Part shown: in pieces, positions 10,377 to 22,754 of the stretch
Position numbering within the stretch: the first letter of the stretch is position 1
Layout: every line of letters begins with the position of its first letter
Source: Pelargonium nanum
Lineage: Eukaryota > Streptophyta > Magnoliopsida > Geraniales > Geraniaceae
Direction: 5' to 3'
DNA length: 36,102 bases
Assembly: GCA_036897485.1 (NCBI GenBank)
Contig: JAYMTF010000452.1
Coordinates: forward strand, 1 to 36,102
Program-made: the position numbers and the translations under genes
The notes under the pieces: generated by a model
Database searches by the model: none
Told to the model about the DNA's origin: nothing
The model's input: the letters and a program-made list of their open reading frames with translations, nothing else

Positions 10377-13300
10377 ATGGCAGAGACTGTGAGCTTTGTA
10401 CAATCAGAGAATCCAAGGCCTTCTGAGGAGGAATCCGAGGAAGACGACGACGAAGAGGACCGTCATGGTTTCGGCGAGTTACACGGACTCGCTGACTCGG
10501 AACTCGGAGCCGAGTTGGGGACGAGCTCTGTTGGTGGAGCTGAGTTGAAGGAAGCTCAATTGGAAACCCTAGCTGTGGAGGTGGATAAGGCGGAGAGTGA
10601 TCAGCTTGCTGGTACGTTTTTTTTTTGTTCTCTCCTTGAAATGAGTTGTTTTCTTCAGTTTGTGGTGACAGTGATGGCGTTTGTTGATCTGGTAGGGTTA
10701 CAGGTGAATTCTAGTGTGGAAGAGCGCGGAGGAGAGGAATTCAAGGTGAGGAGCTCACTCAGGATGATTTTTTTTTTTTTTTGTTATTGTTGATGAATTT
10801 TAAGAGTTTTTGTGTTTGTTTTATGTGTTATGGATCCATTTGCATGAATTTGTGAGCTCTGTGTAGGTTTTGAATGTTTTTGCTTTGGATCGGTGGATTT
10901 TGTGAAAATATGTTCGATTCCTTAACTGTCATTATATAGGTTTTAGGAGACGAATAGTGACAGTGAGTTAAGGAGTGATTATGATAATTTAATGTAGACG
11001 TTCATGAATAGAACTGAATTTTTTTTTTTTTTTTTGAAATGGAATAGAACTGAGTTGAAAAAATAGAGCAGCAAAATTCAATCCTTACCACTTTACTTAC
11101 CATACCTGTATTGCACCAAATCTTAACGAGTTTTGTGAACTTGATGATGAATATTGTCATATGCAAATCATTGTTTGCAAGCTCTTTTGAGTTATTTTCT
11201 AACTAGTTTCATGAACTTGGTAATGAATATCATCATCCTATGCCATGGAATTTCAGGGGAAATGTAGTTCTGGAAAGGAAAAAAAAATGATGATCAGATT
11301 ATTTATTTAATTATTTAGCATGCACAAGGGGCAGAAAGAAATCAATAAGTGTCAGTGTTATTGCTAACTCTTAAACCTATGAATGGGACTTGTATGAAAG
11401 ATCAGCCAGAGAATTTAGAAAATGGGAGTTTCATCCATAAAGATCTTTCCTTGTGAACTTGCAAATGACTACTGAAGTTCTACTGATGTTGAAAAATATT
11501 ACTTTTTACTCTATGGCTGTGATGTGAAAAATCCTTGACTCGTATATTTATAAACTTTTTAAAAAGGTTTATTGCCCTGTTTTCTGCCTTATGTTTATCA
11601 GCTGACGAATTTCCTTCTCTCTGACCATTCTAACTTCTTTCATATCTGGGTCTTAGCTTGCAAGCTAGCCTTGCAATTTGGTTGGGCTTGGGTGGACTCT
11701 TGATATAAGCTTATTGTTCCAGCAGAAACCTCACTGTAAAATACAAATACTATGATTAATTGTAGTCAATAGTATGCATAATGTGCTCAAGTGTATAAGA
11801 GATCCTTTTTGATATTGAACAGCAGGGCTTAGTAATTAATATATGAATAAAAATTTGAAAATATAAATTTCTTTTTTTATCAATTGAAATACGAGATGTC
11901 TTCTGTTGTCATTTGTCTCTTTGTAGTTGTAGCTTCATTTGAGTCTCATCTGTATGTAGTCCCTACTTTTTGGTGGATCCCAAACCCTCATGTCTTTTCC
12001 ATTCGTGCACATCATTTAACACTATCTTTAGCATTGTTTCTACATTTCTGCCTTTAGTCTGTCTACCTCCTATCAGTTTTGTGATTACTCAGTTTCATGA
12101 ATAATATACTGATATAGACAAAAATACTTCCTGTATCCTTAGATTTCATTGTCGTGTGATTTTTGACAACATCTGCACACTTGACACTTGCGAGAAAACA
12201 TGTACTGTAGTTTTAGGATAGGGATGGTTTGTAAATTAAGATGGTTAGTGTATTTCATGGTCAAATATTTATATCATAATGGTTACCTCCACATTCACAA
12301 GCTAATATATTATGCTTCTTATTTGGTCTTTAGATATTAATTTTGATATACTAATTTTTTGATTACTTTTAGGAACAAGTTGGGGTGTCCAACCAGGAAG
12401 TTTTAGCTAGTGTTGACTGTGTTGTATCCCAAGCTCTTGAAGGTCAGATACAGAATCAGCAGCAGTTAGCTGTCTGTCCAATTTCATCATCAGAACTATC
12501 ACCAACTTCTGTTACACAACCTATTTCATCGGCTACAAGTCCAACGCTATTAGAACAGAAAGCCTTACCCCAGAAAGTGAATATATCTACGCCAGAAACA
12601 GACCGGCAAAACTCTTCTAAACTTAATGTTGCAATTTTAAAAACACCCCCCGCGGATGGTTTCAACTGGCGTAAATATGGACAGAAGCTAGTAAAGAGTC
12701 CTCAAGGTTCCAGAAGTTATTACAAGTGCACATACTCTGAATGTTTTGCTAAAAGAGTTGAGTGCTGTGATCACTTAGGCCATGTAATCGAGATGGTTTA
12801 TAAAGGGCAGCACAATCATGATCCACCGCGGAAGATTACCTGCTCAAGGGAAAATCGAATTTTATCTCCTACTCACCCTGTTCTCGGTAATAGTATTGTA
12901 GAGCAACCCGCAAGAACGGTTAATGGATCAGACCCTTCTATATCTGCGAAAGAGCCTATACAGGAAACAGCTTCAGCTACTGAAAGGAAGCGATCGAGTC
13001 CATGCAACTCTAGCGGGAACGATGAAATTACAGTTAAGGAGGAGCATGTCAATGAACCAGAGCCAAAACGAAGGCAAGTTCTTCCAAGAATAAAAATTTC
13101 TTTGAATGCTCTTATACAAATTACCTTCTTTATGATATGTGCAAAGACAGTTTGATAACATTATCCTTTGTTTTCTTTTTCTTTTCTCTTGATGGTTTTC
13201 AGAGTGAAGAAGGGCAACGTAGCAAATTCAGGTGCTCTCTTAAAACCTGGAAAGAAACCTAAGTTCGTTGTGCATGCAGCTGGCGATGTGGGGATCTCAA

Positions 13301-14294
13301 GTGATGGATACAGATGGCGCAAGTATGGACAGAAAATGGTGAAAGGAAATCCAAATCCCAGGTGCGTGCCTATATATTAAATTAGTTGATTCTTCTAATC
13401 AGTATTAGTTTAAATTTGAATGGTTTAATTTCTTATTTTCAATCTTATTTAATGTATGCTCAAGCTATAGCTGCTCAGTTCATTCTTATGAAATTAAAGA
13501 AGATGCCAATTTGTTGTCGTTGAAACTTGAAATCATCTTGAAGATCTGAAATGATTTCTCATATCTACCTTCACGAGGAACACTCTTTCGTGTAGTTAAA
13601 ATGATCTCATTGTTTGGTCGGGCTCAATCACATTCTCATTTCCATTCCATTCTTGCCCCGATTCTATCCCCTTGTTTCCTTTTTCATTCCCAACCAAAAA
13701 GTATAATGAGATCTCTGTCCCAACTCCAAGTGCAGTTATTTTCTTTTGGCCAATTTTTTAGGGCGTCACGAAGAGGACAACTGAGCATACATATTTTTAA
13801 CCTAGATGTTTTTACTCTTACATACTATGGTCAGGTTTGCTTGTGTTACATTGACCTGAGTTGTCGTGTTTGACTTTTAATCCAATCTGTGTATTCTCAT
13901 CCTTTTGTTTTGATTCACTGTATGCATTCAACTCAGGAACTACTATCGGTGCACATCTGCCGGATGTCCTGTCCGAAAGCACATTGAGACAGCCGTGGAT
14001 AACACAAGTGCCATTATAATTACTTACAAGGGAATACATGACCACGACATGCCTGTACCAAAGAAGCGACACGGCCCACCAAGTGCTCCTCTTGTTGCTG
14101 CCGCTGCTCCCGCTTCCATGAACAATTCGCAACCCAAGAAAACTGAGCCCCTCCCAAACCAAATAACCTCAACCCAGTGGTCGGTAGACAAAGAAGGTGA
14201 GCTGACCGGTGAGGCCTTGGACCTTGGAGGTGAGAAGGCAATGGAATCAGCTCGAACACTTCTAAGCATCGGGTTTGAAATTAAGCCTTGCTGA
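10377..14294 (+). CDS. Group I WRKY transcription factor, WRKY32-like
   Basis: Nuclear DNA-binding protein with two WRKY domains. Exons are 10377-10611, 10696-10745, 12373-13073, 13203-13361 and 13937-14294, giving 1503 nt and 500 residues. The N-terminal half is acidic and Ser-rich. The first WRKYGQK is at 194-200 with zinc ligands spaced C-X4-C-X22-H-X1-H; the second is at 367-373 with C-X4-C-X23-H-X1-H. Intron 4 splits the Arg codon of PR/NYYRC, the hallmark position in the C-terminal WRKY domain. [10 protein letters not shown] and [14 protein letters not shown] resemble what I recall of Arabidopsis WRKY32. Intron 3 must use a GC donor (AAG/GCAAGT at 13073) to keep frame; the nearby GT at 13078 leads to a stop. 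Intron 1 is 84 nt and open in frame, so it could be retained. Confidence 0.93.
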
Positions 14295-16213
14295 AAAAAA
14301 AAATCCCATTTGGTCGCCCAAGTCCTGTACCAGCCGCCTCATTACAAAGCTTTAATTTAATAGGTTTGATGATTCCAATCTCTCCTCTCTCTCTCATGTG
14401 TTTATTTTAGTTGCTTTCGTGTAGACGTAGTGTTCTAGCGAACAGCCGTGTATATTTGGTATTGTACACCTTGAAACCGTTTGGACTAGGGGCAATAATA
14501 GTGAAACGATATAGCATTGGTTGGCGCATATTGTTGAAACCGATCCAAACTACAGCTGCTTCATCGCAGTTTTCAGGGACGCGACACAACACAACACAAC
14601 TCGAAGAGTATCCTTTTCCCGAATTGGCTGTTACTGTCAATTCATTAGTTTAACGATCTTTTTATCACCTATACTATAGGAGCATTGGTTAGATATTTCT
14701 TGATTTCTCTTGTAGCTAAGATTAGTGATGAGTCATGAGAGTGATGATTTAGATTGTAGTGCATGAAGAAATTTTCTTAAAACTTTCCAGGGTTGTCACT
14801 TTCGTTCAGGATGGGCCGAAACCGGTTTGGATAAGATTCTCAGGACTCATAGTTAGCTGTTAGTGTTACTTTCAGAGAAAGTAAGTATGATGTGTTGATC
14901 ATTGCACTTGCTTGATGTGAAACTAGTGACCAAGACATGTAACTCCTAAAAGATAACATCTTTCTGTGCGTAGAAGAGGTTATACATGAATTAATAATAA
15001 TATTTATAGAACGAATTAAATTTGTACTACACATGAATATGTGGCTACAAGAAAAAATGAACAAAAACAATTAAATTTTTCTCAAGTTAGAAAATATGAC
15101 GCTTATTTTCAAACGAATGAAATATATTATATAAGATTCAGAGGACTTTGGTGCGTTGGCTTGTTGTGGCTCTCTCTCTAGTTTTGAGGGAGAAAATGAT
15201 TGAAACTTTCCCAAGCTGCCCTACAATAGGAGGCATCTCATCAATTATCATCATAAATGATCTCACTTTGGTATAGAGTGCACCTAACATTTTTGGGTTC
15301 TTGGACCCTATAGTACAAACATGTTTTCCTTTTCTTTTTAGGGCCATAGTCTCTTCCTCCACACAAGAAAACATTGTGTTGTTAACCCATTCCTATCAAC
15401 CCTTTCATAGCCATTCAAGTAATTGATGCCCACCACACCTACCAACTCATTATTTTACTTTGTGTACTGCTCTTTCTTTAATCAATGGTTCGATTGATTC
15501 GATCAATTGAAGCGTTCAGTGAGAACACGACCATATGTTGTTAACTCAATCAAAAACCACACAAATGATTGATGTCCACCACACCTTTAATCACATCATT
15601 TCTCTTTTGATGGACTCAATCAATTGAAGCGTTCTATGATAATACAATCATATGTTGTTAACTCATTCAGAACCATAAAAGTTATCATCGAGGAACCAAA
15701 TCCGAAATTTGAACCAAATTTGAACATGTTTAAATTTATCATCGAGGAAATGCGAATCAAATAGGGCAAACCCGCACTCACCCTGCACACTTTCTATTTA
15801 AAACTCGTATCTATTGCTAGTCTGGTTCGGGTTAGGTCTTTTTGACCCGAAACCCAAATTGTTAGCTCTAGTACATAGACAACATGCTTATATTTATACT
15901 TTTCTCTGATCCCTGAGTTGCTTGTGTGCATTAAAAGAACAATTCTAGTCACTAACCCTTTTCTACTGTACAAAAAATTGTACATCATTTGTTTTTCCAT
16001 GGCTCTCAGTATCAGCAGAAGAGCACAGTCACCATTTAGTTTATAGCTCACTTCTAATCTACAATCTACTAATCCATGACACATAGGATATAGAATTTTT
16101 CAGAATTTTATACATGGTCACATAGTAGAGCTCAAAACCAGTCACCAACAAGGCAAACTTATGATCCAATCCAACCCCTCGAGCAAGCGAGCGAGCTCCT
16201 TTCTATATGCACA
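14295..16213. other. Tail-to-tail spacer between WRKY and TAG genes
   Basis: Contains the 3' UTRs of two convergent genes and AT-rich DNA. No gene was recognised. A local tandem duplication occupies about 15370-15680 and is listed separately. A 14-bp word TTATCATCGAGGAA occurs twice near 15682 and 15737. Confidence 0.5.
15375..15680. repeat. Degenerate tandem duplication, 117-146 bp period
   Basis: TTGATGCCCACCACACCT (15423-15440) recurs as TTGATGTCCACCACACCT (15569-15586), offset 146. ATCAATTGAAGCGTTC recurs perfectly at 15502-15517 and 15619-15634, offset 117. TGTTGTTAAC followed by CCATTC, TCAATC or TCATTC appears three times, near 15375, 15534 and 15651. The order of blocks is kept, so this is a tandem duplication with indels. 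Confidence 0.7.
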
Positions 16214-19200
16214 TTATTCTGACGAGAAACTCAATTCGTCAATAGCTCGGGATAGCTCTGATTCCATTGTGTCTTCGGTTTTCTTATCTTCAGCCTTGTC
16301 CATATTGCCGTTCTCCTCCTTCCCCGCCTCTGCTGCAGCTATGCACTCCTGGAATCTGAAGCAACCGGTGAGATGGTCGTTTGTTATGCCAGCGACTTGC
16401 ATGAACGAGTAGATGACTGTAGGGCTTACACTTCGGAAACCCCTTCTCACCAGATCTTTGCTTATCACATCTGCTTTTGGAGTTTTCACCGGAACTTGTC
16501 TTGGATACCTGAATCTGCTAACTATAGGCTTGTTGTTCACGAAACTCCAAATGTACTTGTCGAATGACCCGAACTCGTCTATGATCTGGCAATGACAAAA
16601 CCTGCAAAGTGTTACTAACCATGTAGTTTTGACTATGGCATGCATTTCAGTGACAAAGGTCAGTAATGAGTGGATAGTCGTAAGAGAAATAAGTAGGTTC
16701 CATCAGTATTCTAATTTTTAAAATCAAGATGAGGTCGTTACGGTTCCAATCAACTACTTTTCACCTAGCCTGCATCATCAGATAATCTGTAAACATCCAC
16801 TAGGCGTCGTTCAGAGAATCAAATGCTAAAACTAGCATTGTTTGTGAAAAAGATGTTATGGCGTGTTTCAAGTTTCAGAAAAGATATATAGTCACTCAAG
16901 GCTAGAAATGATAGAAGAAAACAAGAATCTACCTTAGATATTTGCCGTGCATTCTCAAGGATAGCACGCAGCTTAAGTTCTGATAACAGGGAGCTTGCAG
17001 CGCTTCCAGGTGCAATTATCTTCTTCTCATTTAATTTTGCGACAGCAAGTGGATCGAAATTCAAAAAGACTTCCCTGCACGAAGAAGCTTGTAAAAACGA
17101 GGATACATATAGAAAAGATCAAGTAGTGGGGAACCATAACCACTAGGACTAAACTATAATGTCTCATATAGTTTATAGATTACTTTACGCGGATGGAACC
17201 ATAACACAGTACCTAAAAATGTGCCTCTTGCTTAGAATAGCAGGCCAAGTAAGTTCAGCCAAAGCACCGGAAAGGACAAGAAGCTCAAACAACTTTCTGC
17301 ATATGATCAAGGATTTCAAGCAAATTGTTAAATACGATCGTATCAAGGTATATTCCATTTCAAGGGTTACACAAATAAAAGAAATTTGGGATCTGATCAC
17401 ATACTTATCATCGTGTACAGGAACTCCCCATTCCTCATCGTGGAAAGCAGCATAAGATGGGTCTAATTGACATGAAAATCAGTCAGTACATGAAACTTGA
17501 GAAGTGTTATCGGGCCACCGGGAACAATCTAGATATGGCTAGGGTAAAAGGTTTTCATTTTTGTCAATTAAACAACGCATAGCAAAAATACAGCTATGCT
17601 CATTCTGTTTGCCATTTTTTTTATTTAAAAAAAAAAGGAAGAAGAAAAAACGTCGTACATAAGATTGACAGGCAATGTCAATAACTAATACTCCCTCCGT
17701 CTCAAAATAAGTGTCATGTTTCCTGTTTTGAGAAAAATTAAGATGTTATAGTGTTGAATCTTTCATCTTCTATCCACATGTACATGTGTTGTAACAAACT
17801 TAATGGATTAACTTCTTATAATAACATTATTGGCAATTCATGCATAACTAACTTCGTAAAAAGGAAACAGAACACTTATTTTGGGACAAAATTGCAAGAT
17901 TAACGGGACACTCATTTTGGGACCAAGGGAGTAATAGATAGGATGCAAAGTATATGTATTCTTTTCACTTGTTAACCTATATGCAAAAGATTAAAATGAC
18001 AATTAGCCAAATGTGGAACAGACTTGAGGAAACTAAAATGTAAACTGATACAAACAGTCAGATGACTTTAATTATTTTAGGCCATGTAATTTTAAACTTA
18101 TCTCGGAAACAAGCTTTCCATGGAGACACAACAAGCTAATTCTTCGTTTGTTTACCACTTGATTAGGAGAAACCAAGGACCAATTATTCAAATTGTACGC
18201 GAGTCTAACTAAAAGTGCTCCATAAGCAACTTAGGTTGATAAAATAAGGACTTCGACCATCTCAACCAATATAACAACTTCAATAGTTTACACACACAAG
18301 CACATGCCAAGAGTTAATTACACTTGAAGAGCCTTATATTTAACTACTCAGATCAGCTGTGTGACCCCTCCTCAAACTCCATTAGCCTTAACATTCATGA
18401 TATCAATAAGGTTTATTCTATGATCAGATTCAAAATTGAATATACACGTAAACTCTAACCATAAACAATGTCCATAATGTTAGTGTACTTATGGCACATG
18501 ATGAGCCTTAACAACATAACCTGAAACGCTAACATAGATTACCATAGCAAACAAATATAATTGTAATATGTCAGTGCAACCTCTTATCATTCTAAATCAA
18601 AGTGATCTCCAAATAAACCTAAAATTGGTCAAAATAATGTACTTCAACCATTACTTTGAGGTTGATGCTAACTGATTCAAAGCAACGATGCCTAATCCCT
18701 ATTGATAAATCATACTCTACCAAAGGAGTACCTTTTAAGCACAAAGAAATCCTGGAAACTCAGGACTTAAAAGCATACTTCACACACGCAAGTTGCTGGG
18801 TATGGACTTTTTTTGTTCTGAAAGCTAATGGGTTGTCCCACTTAAATACCGCAAGACAAAAAAGTAAAAGCACACCAAAGAAAAAAGATCACCTAGGGAA
18901 TTTTATATCCAATATATATAACTTCATGCTTATATTCTAACTAGTATATGTTAACATTTTATCAAGAAAAACCTTAAGCGGATAAAAATTACTTTGACAT
19001 TGAAGGGTCAAGTACGCACCAGTATTTGGTGTCACCCATGAACATTGCTTCTTGGTCTGTAAGCCGTTAGGTGGCGATTCTGAACCACCCTCAGAAACAA
19101 CGCTTCTTGGCTTCGAAGCATACTGCTTTCTCCTACTCCCTAAACTGTTAGACCGTGTTATCCTACCAGTTGAAGCCCGACTGTGAAATGAATCCGTAGA

Positions 19201-19506
19201 GGCATCAGAAGAGCATGAAGCATTTAGTGACAAATTAGAATGCAGTAACTGTTCGTGCCGGCGAAGTATTGAAGAAGCACTCATAGAATGTGACTTGGGA
19301 GATGAAGTAGTGACAGCATAGGAAGGATGACCTTTCTTCTCTTGTGCTCTCGTAGCCCCATCTGGCGATCTCTCAACTTTTCTCAAAGGCTTAGAAGCAG
19401 GTTTCCGTGCACTGAATGACCCAGCCTTGTTCCCAGCAGGTCCGAGCACCGGCCTACCCTCTGAATCAGCCACATTCATTGACCTCACTTGTGGAGCTCC
19501 CGACAT
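16214..19506 (-). CDS. DNA-3-methyladenine glycosylase I homologue
   Basis: Base-excision repair glycosylase of the bacterial TAG family, in its plant form with a long basic, Ser-rich N-terminal extension. Exons, 5' to 3' on the minus strand, are 19506-19020, 17462-17405, 17296-17213, 17074-16933 and 16585-16214, totalling 1143 nt and 380 residues. Residues 1-150 are low complexity. The TAG domain covers about 155-340: CSWVTPNT (Cys155), FHDEEWGVPV (His170), KKLFELLVLSG, ELTW (Trp199), RGFRSVSPT and YSFMQVAGITNDHLTGC (His328, Cys332). Cys155, His170, His328 and Cys332 align with the zinc ligands of E. coli TAG. The ATG at 19506 is the first in frame; an upstream TTG was not used. A TATA-like TATAAATA on the minus strand at 20421-20414 suggests an 880-nt leader, possibly with an intron. 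Intron 1 (1557 nt) contains a Stowaway MITE. Confidence 0.92.
17691..17931. mobile_element. Stowaway-type MITE in TAG intron 1
   Basis: The left end CTCCCTCCGTCTCAAAATAA and the complement of the right end, CTCCCTTGGTCCCAAAATGA, form imperfect terminal inverted repeats. Both ends are flanked by TA (17689-17690 and 17932-17933), the Stowaway/Tc1-mariner target duplication. Length is 241 bp with no coding sequence. A second copy of the right-end motif lies inside at about 17870-17892. Confidence 0.9.
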
Positions 19507-20413
19507 TGATAAAAACAAAACCCTTTGTAATTCACCACAAATTCACCAGAGATCTCAGCTTCTTGACCAAAAAAATCACCCAAATTCTGCTCAATTCTTC
19601 AAATTCACCCTACTAATTCTCAAACCCGCCATAAAAAATCCATCTGGATTCTCAGAAACCCCCATTTCTCTTCAACTTTCAGCTGAAATCAGCTAAAGAA
19701 AACTCAGAAACCAATAGCCTTCAATAAAACCAACTACATTCACCAACCTGACCTTAAAGCTCCCAGCTCAGATCTCAGCTTATCACTCACCTACCCTCCA
19801 AATTTACAATTCCAACACCACTAGGGCTCATAAAAAGTCAAAACCCATCAAACAGAGCCCACAAAAAAACCCCATTTTTCTCAGACTTATAAGCAAAATC
19901 AACCCAAAAAAAACAAGAAAAAACCCCAAGGTTCACAAACAACAAAAAACTCCAAAATGGGTAAAATGGGTTCACCTTTTCACCAGAGCTAGGGTTTATC
20001 CATAAATATACACACACATATATGAACAAAAAAACTTTTCTTTTTCTGTTTTTTACATTCTAATGAGCTCAAAAGAACCTCGAAACCCAGAGATTCCGTT
20101 CTGCATTGTGGAAAACGAGAGGGTTTTGAAACTGTGTCGTTTCAGTCGCTCCACATGGAGGAAAAGCTGACACATTTGCTCGCAATTGTCATCAGCTGGT
20201 AATTATTTTCCGAGAAAATGGAAGGGAAAGCTGCCGAGAAAATGCGGGAAAGTGGGTTTCACGTACCTCGCCGAGAATTTTGATCGGTTGTTGGAGAGAG
20301 ATTGGTTCGATCCGAGAGGCAATTTCGAAACTTTTCTCTACCAATTTTTAGAGAGAGAGACACTAAACAGAGAGCGAATGAGTGAAAGAGAGAGAAACTG
20401 AAGATTGAGTTTT

Positions 20414-20421
20414 TATTTATA
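20414..20421 (-). promoter_or_regulatory. TATA box candidate of TAG gene
   Basis: TATAAATA read on the minus strand is followed about 30 bp downstream by a pyrimidine-rich CTCTCT leader. A telo-box-like AAACCCTA lies at about 19988-19995 (minus strand) in the leader, a motif often found near housekeeping gene starts. Confidence 0.45.
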
Positions 20422-22754
20422 TTTTATTTTTAAATTTTACAGTGCCAGTCACCGGCAGAGCCGGTTTTCACAATAATTTTACCGGTTCAGACCGTTAAAT
20501 CATAGTTTCTTTTTTGTTTTATTTTTTAAATACAATGAATTATATATATCAAATTGAGTGCTCGGAATCTCATCCATCATTTTTTAATTCAGACTCTCAG
20601 TCAAGACATAAACGAGATGGATTCGGACTGATGCTCCGAATTCTCAAATTTATTGAGACGTATATGAGTGTTAATGATGAGATGATCTCATTGACCATAA
20701 TTTATTGATCTCGAATGCTCACAAATCCATTGATCTCAAATTTAAGGGGGAATTTGACTAAGAACATCTTGACTTGTAACCAATAATTAAACTTTGGTTA
20801 TAAATATTGAATGGTGCAATGTTCAATCACATATTTAATGACACATCATTATGATTACTACTATTTTTTGTACTTATTTGATTTTAACAAGAAAAAAATT
20901 ATATCGGCTTCCACTTAATTTTTTTTTTAAAAAAAAATTGAGTTACACAATAGGGGGTAGCTCTCCCTTTTAACCTAAAATCCCACCCCGCCCGACGCAA
21001 TGGGATTCAAACCCACGACCTCCCATATGAAGATGTGTGTCTTGACCATTGCGTCACCCCCTAGGGGTACTTCCACTTAATTCAATTCGCTTTTTCAAAA
21101 GTTTGTATGTAGTGAATTCCCCCGCGGCATAAAAATGACTTTCGTATTTCATATACTTTTAGAAAATAATATTGATTCAAACAGACGTAGATTTAACATA
21201 TTTGATCTTATTAATTGTAGTTTTATAATAACGCACAATTGGCTCATAGTGTACCATTTCCTTGCAAAAGTGTTATTATTATTAGTTTTATCATAACGCG
21301 CAATAACGTTATGTCACGTCTATGCTTACGAACTATGTTATTCTTCTTTCATTCTCATGAATTACTGCTTTTTCATAATAAAAAATATTGAATATATGAG
21401 CATTTAAACCAAATTTTATGTTCTTCCAATTATACCCCCCATCAATTGATGATCTAAGGCCTCATGTACTTCATAAAATTAAATTAAACCAATGTGGAGT
21501 CAACATTTACAAGTACAAGAAAACCACAAGTTCACCAAATGTTTTGAGACAATATGATTAAGTCCATCCAAATATGGAAGCACATAAAATGGGAGGTTTG
21601 GTATGTCCAAATGTACAAAGGTAGCATAAAATTTATTGTAAATATGTCTTATCATATCACCATTTTCAAGTGCATCCAACAAAAACAAAAGCTCCATGTG
21701 GTGATTTGAAACTCACAACCATCTATATCAATCCTTTTTCATAGACTTTAATTTCAAAACAAACAATTCAAGCACTAAGGTTTTGTTTGGATTGTCTACA
21801 AAGATAAAATATTTGTAAAATAAGTGGTTCAGGTAAGATGGTTGTATTTAATAAAAAAAAAAGTTGAAAAGAGCTTGCATAGAATGAGATTGAAAGAAAA
21901 TTTTATAAAATTAAATTGTATGAAAACAAACGTGTAATTAGAAATTTACGTAACCCATGGAGTGTATTTAGGAAGTTCAATCCGTCTTTGCATTTCTATC
22001 TATTATTCATTCAATCCCTTGTTAGTGCACATTCATTGTTAGTCTTTTTTGTTTCGGTCTTCATGAGGTTTCTGAACAAATCTGGAAACTCGCGGTTGGC
22101 ACCTTTAAGCCGTTTTTATCCGTCTTTTTCTCTTTTTCTTCTTCAACTATATTTTTAAATTTAATTTAGCTAAGTGCTTATATTACATTTGTAATATTTA
22201 TGTGTTCAAATTGATGTATAATGAGAACTCAAAAAAGAAACATGAATGCTTGTTTATGGTATTATCTAGTTTTTTCTTGGGACCAATTTTGGTTTCAAAG
22301 CACACAATTTTACAAGAAAACAAAGAGAAAATCTCATTCCAATGGCTCTCAACACTATTTCAAGTGATCAACAATGGTTGCAACAAATAGGAGTTCAAGG
22401 GAAAGAAAACAGTATAATTTCATAGCTTGACAATCACAATTGCTATATAATCTACAATCCGATCTAAAATTAGACCATCGGGGCACGAACGACAAAAACT
22501 CCTCTTATCATACACGACGCCAAAAAATGAACCTTGCTTGCATTTGACTTGGACGGGGTTAGGCAAGCTCGGGAGAGACAAAAGTACCCGAATTGTGTAT
22601 CCCGCCATTTAAATAAAACTTGATTGCAGTATAATAACAGTCACTAAGTTTCTTGTTGTAAACTCTAAACCAATCTTGAGTACCTTTAGCGTTTGTAGCC
22701 AGTTCTGGCTTTTGTCCGGAGAATTGTTCCTCGTAAAACCATTGTGCATATAGC
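20422..22754. other. AT-rich spacer with one SINE
   Basis: Apart from the SINE at 20921-21069 I see no gene. Open frames at about 21500-21697 (-) and 21916-22390 (+) have no recognisable domain and ordinary AT-rich composition. The last few hundred bases upstream of 22755 are the 3' UTR and flank of the ATR3 gene. Confidence 0.5.
20921..21069 (-). mobile_element. tRNA-derived SINE with 13-bp TSD
   Basis: On the minus strand the element reads from 21069 with an A-box-like TGACGCAATGGTCAAGACA and a B-box-like GGTTTGAATCC about 30 bp further, the internal RNA polymerase III promoter of a tRNA-derived SINE. It ends in T9A8-9. The 13-bp repeat CTTCCACTTAATT flanks it exactly at 20908-20920 and 21070-21082 with no mismatch, which marks target-primed insertion. 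Total length is about 149 bp. The perfect duplication suggests a fairly recent insertion. Confidence 0.88.

Noticed and set aside
13818..14162. Minus-strand frames overlapping WRKY exon 5
   Set aside because: They are antisense shadows of the conserved C-terminal WRKY domain, which explains the sequence fully on the plus strand.
20186..20401. 71-codon plus-strand frame in the TAG leader
   Set aside because: It is antisense to the predicted TAG 5' UTR, has no homology I recognise, and its AGAGAG-rich end is the complement of a CT-rich plant leader.
21500..22390. Small open frames in the 2.3-kb spacer
   Set aside because: No domain, no splice or promoter context, and codon content no different from surrounding AT-rich DNA.
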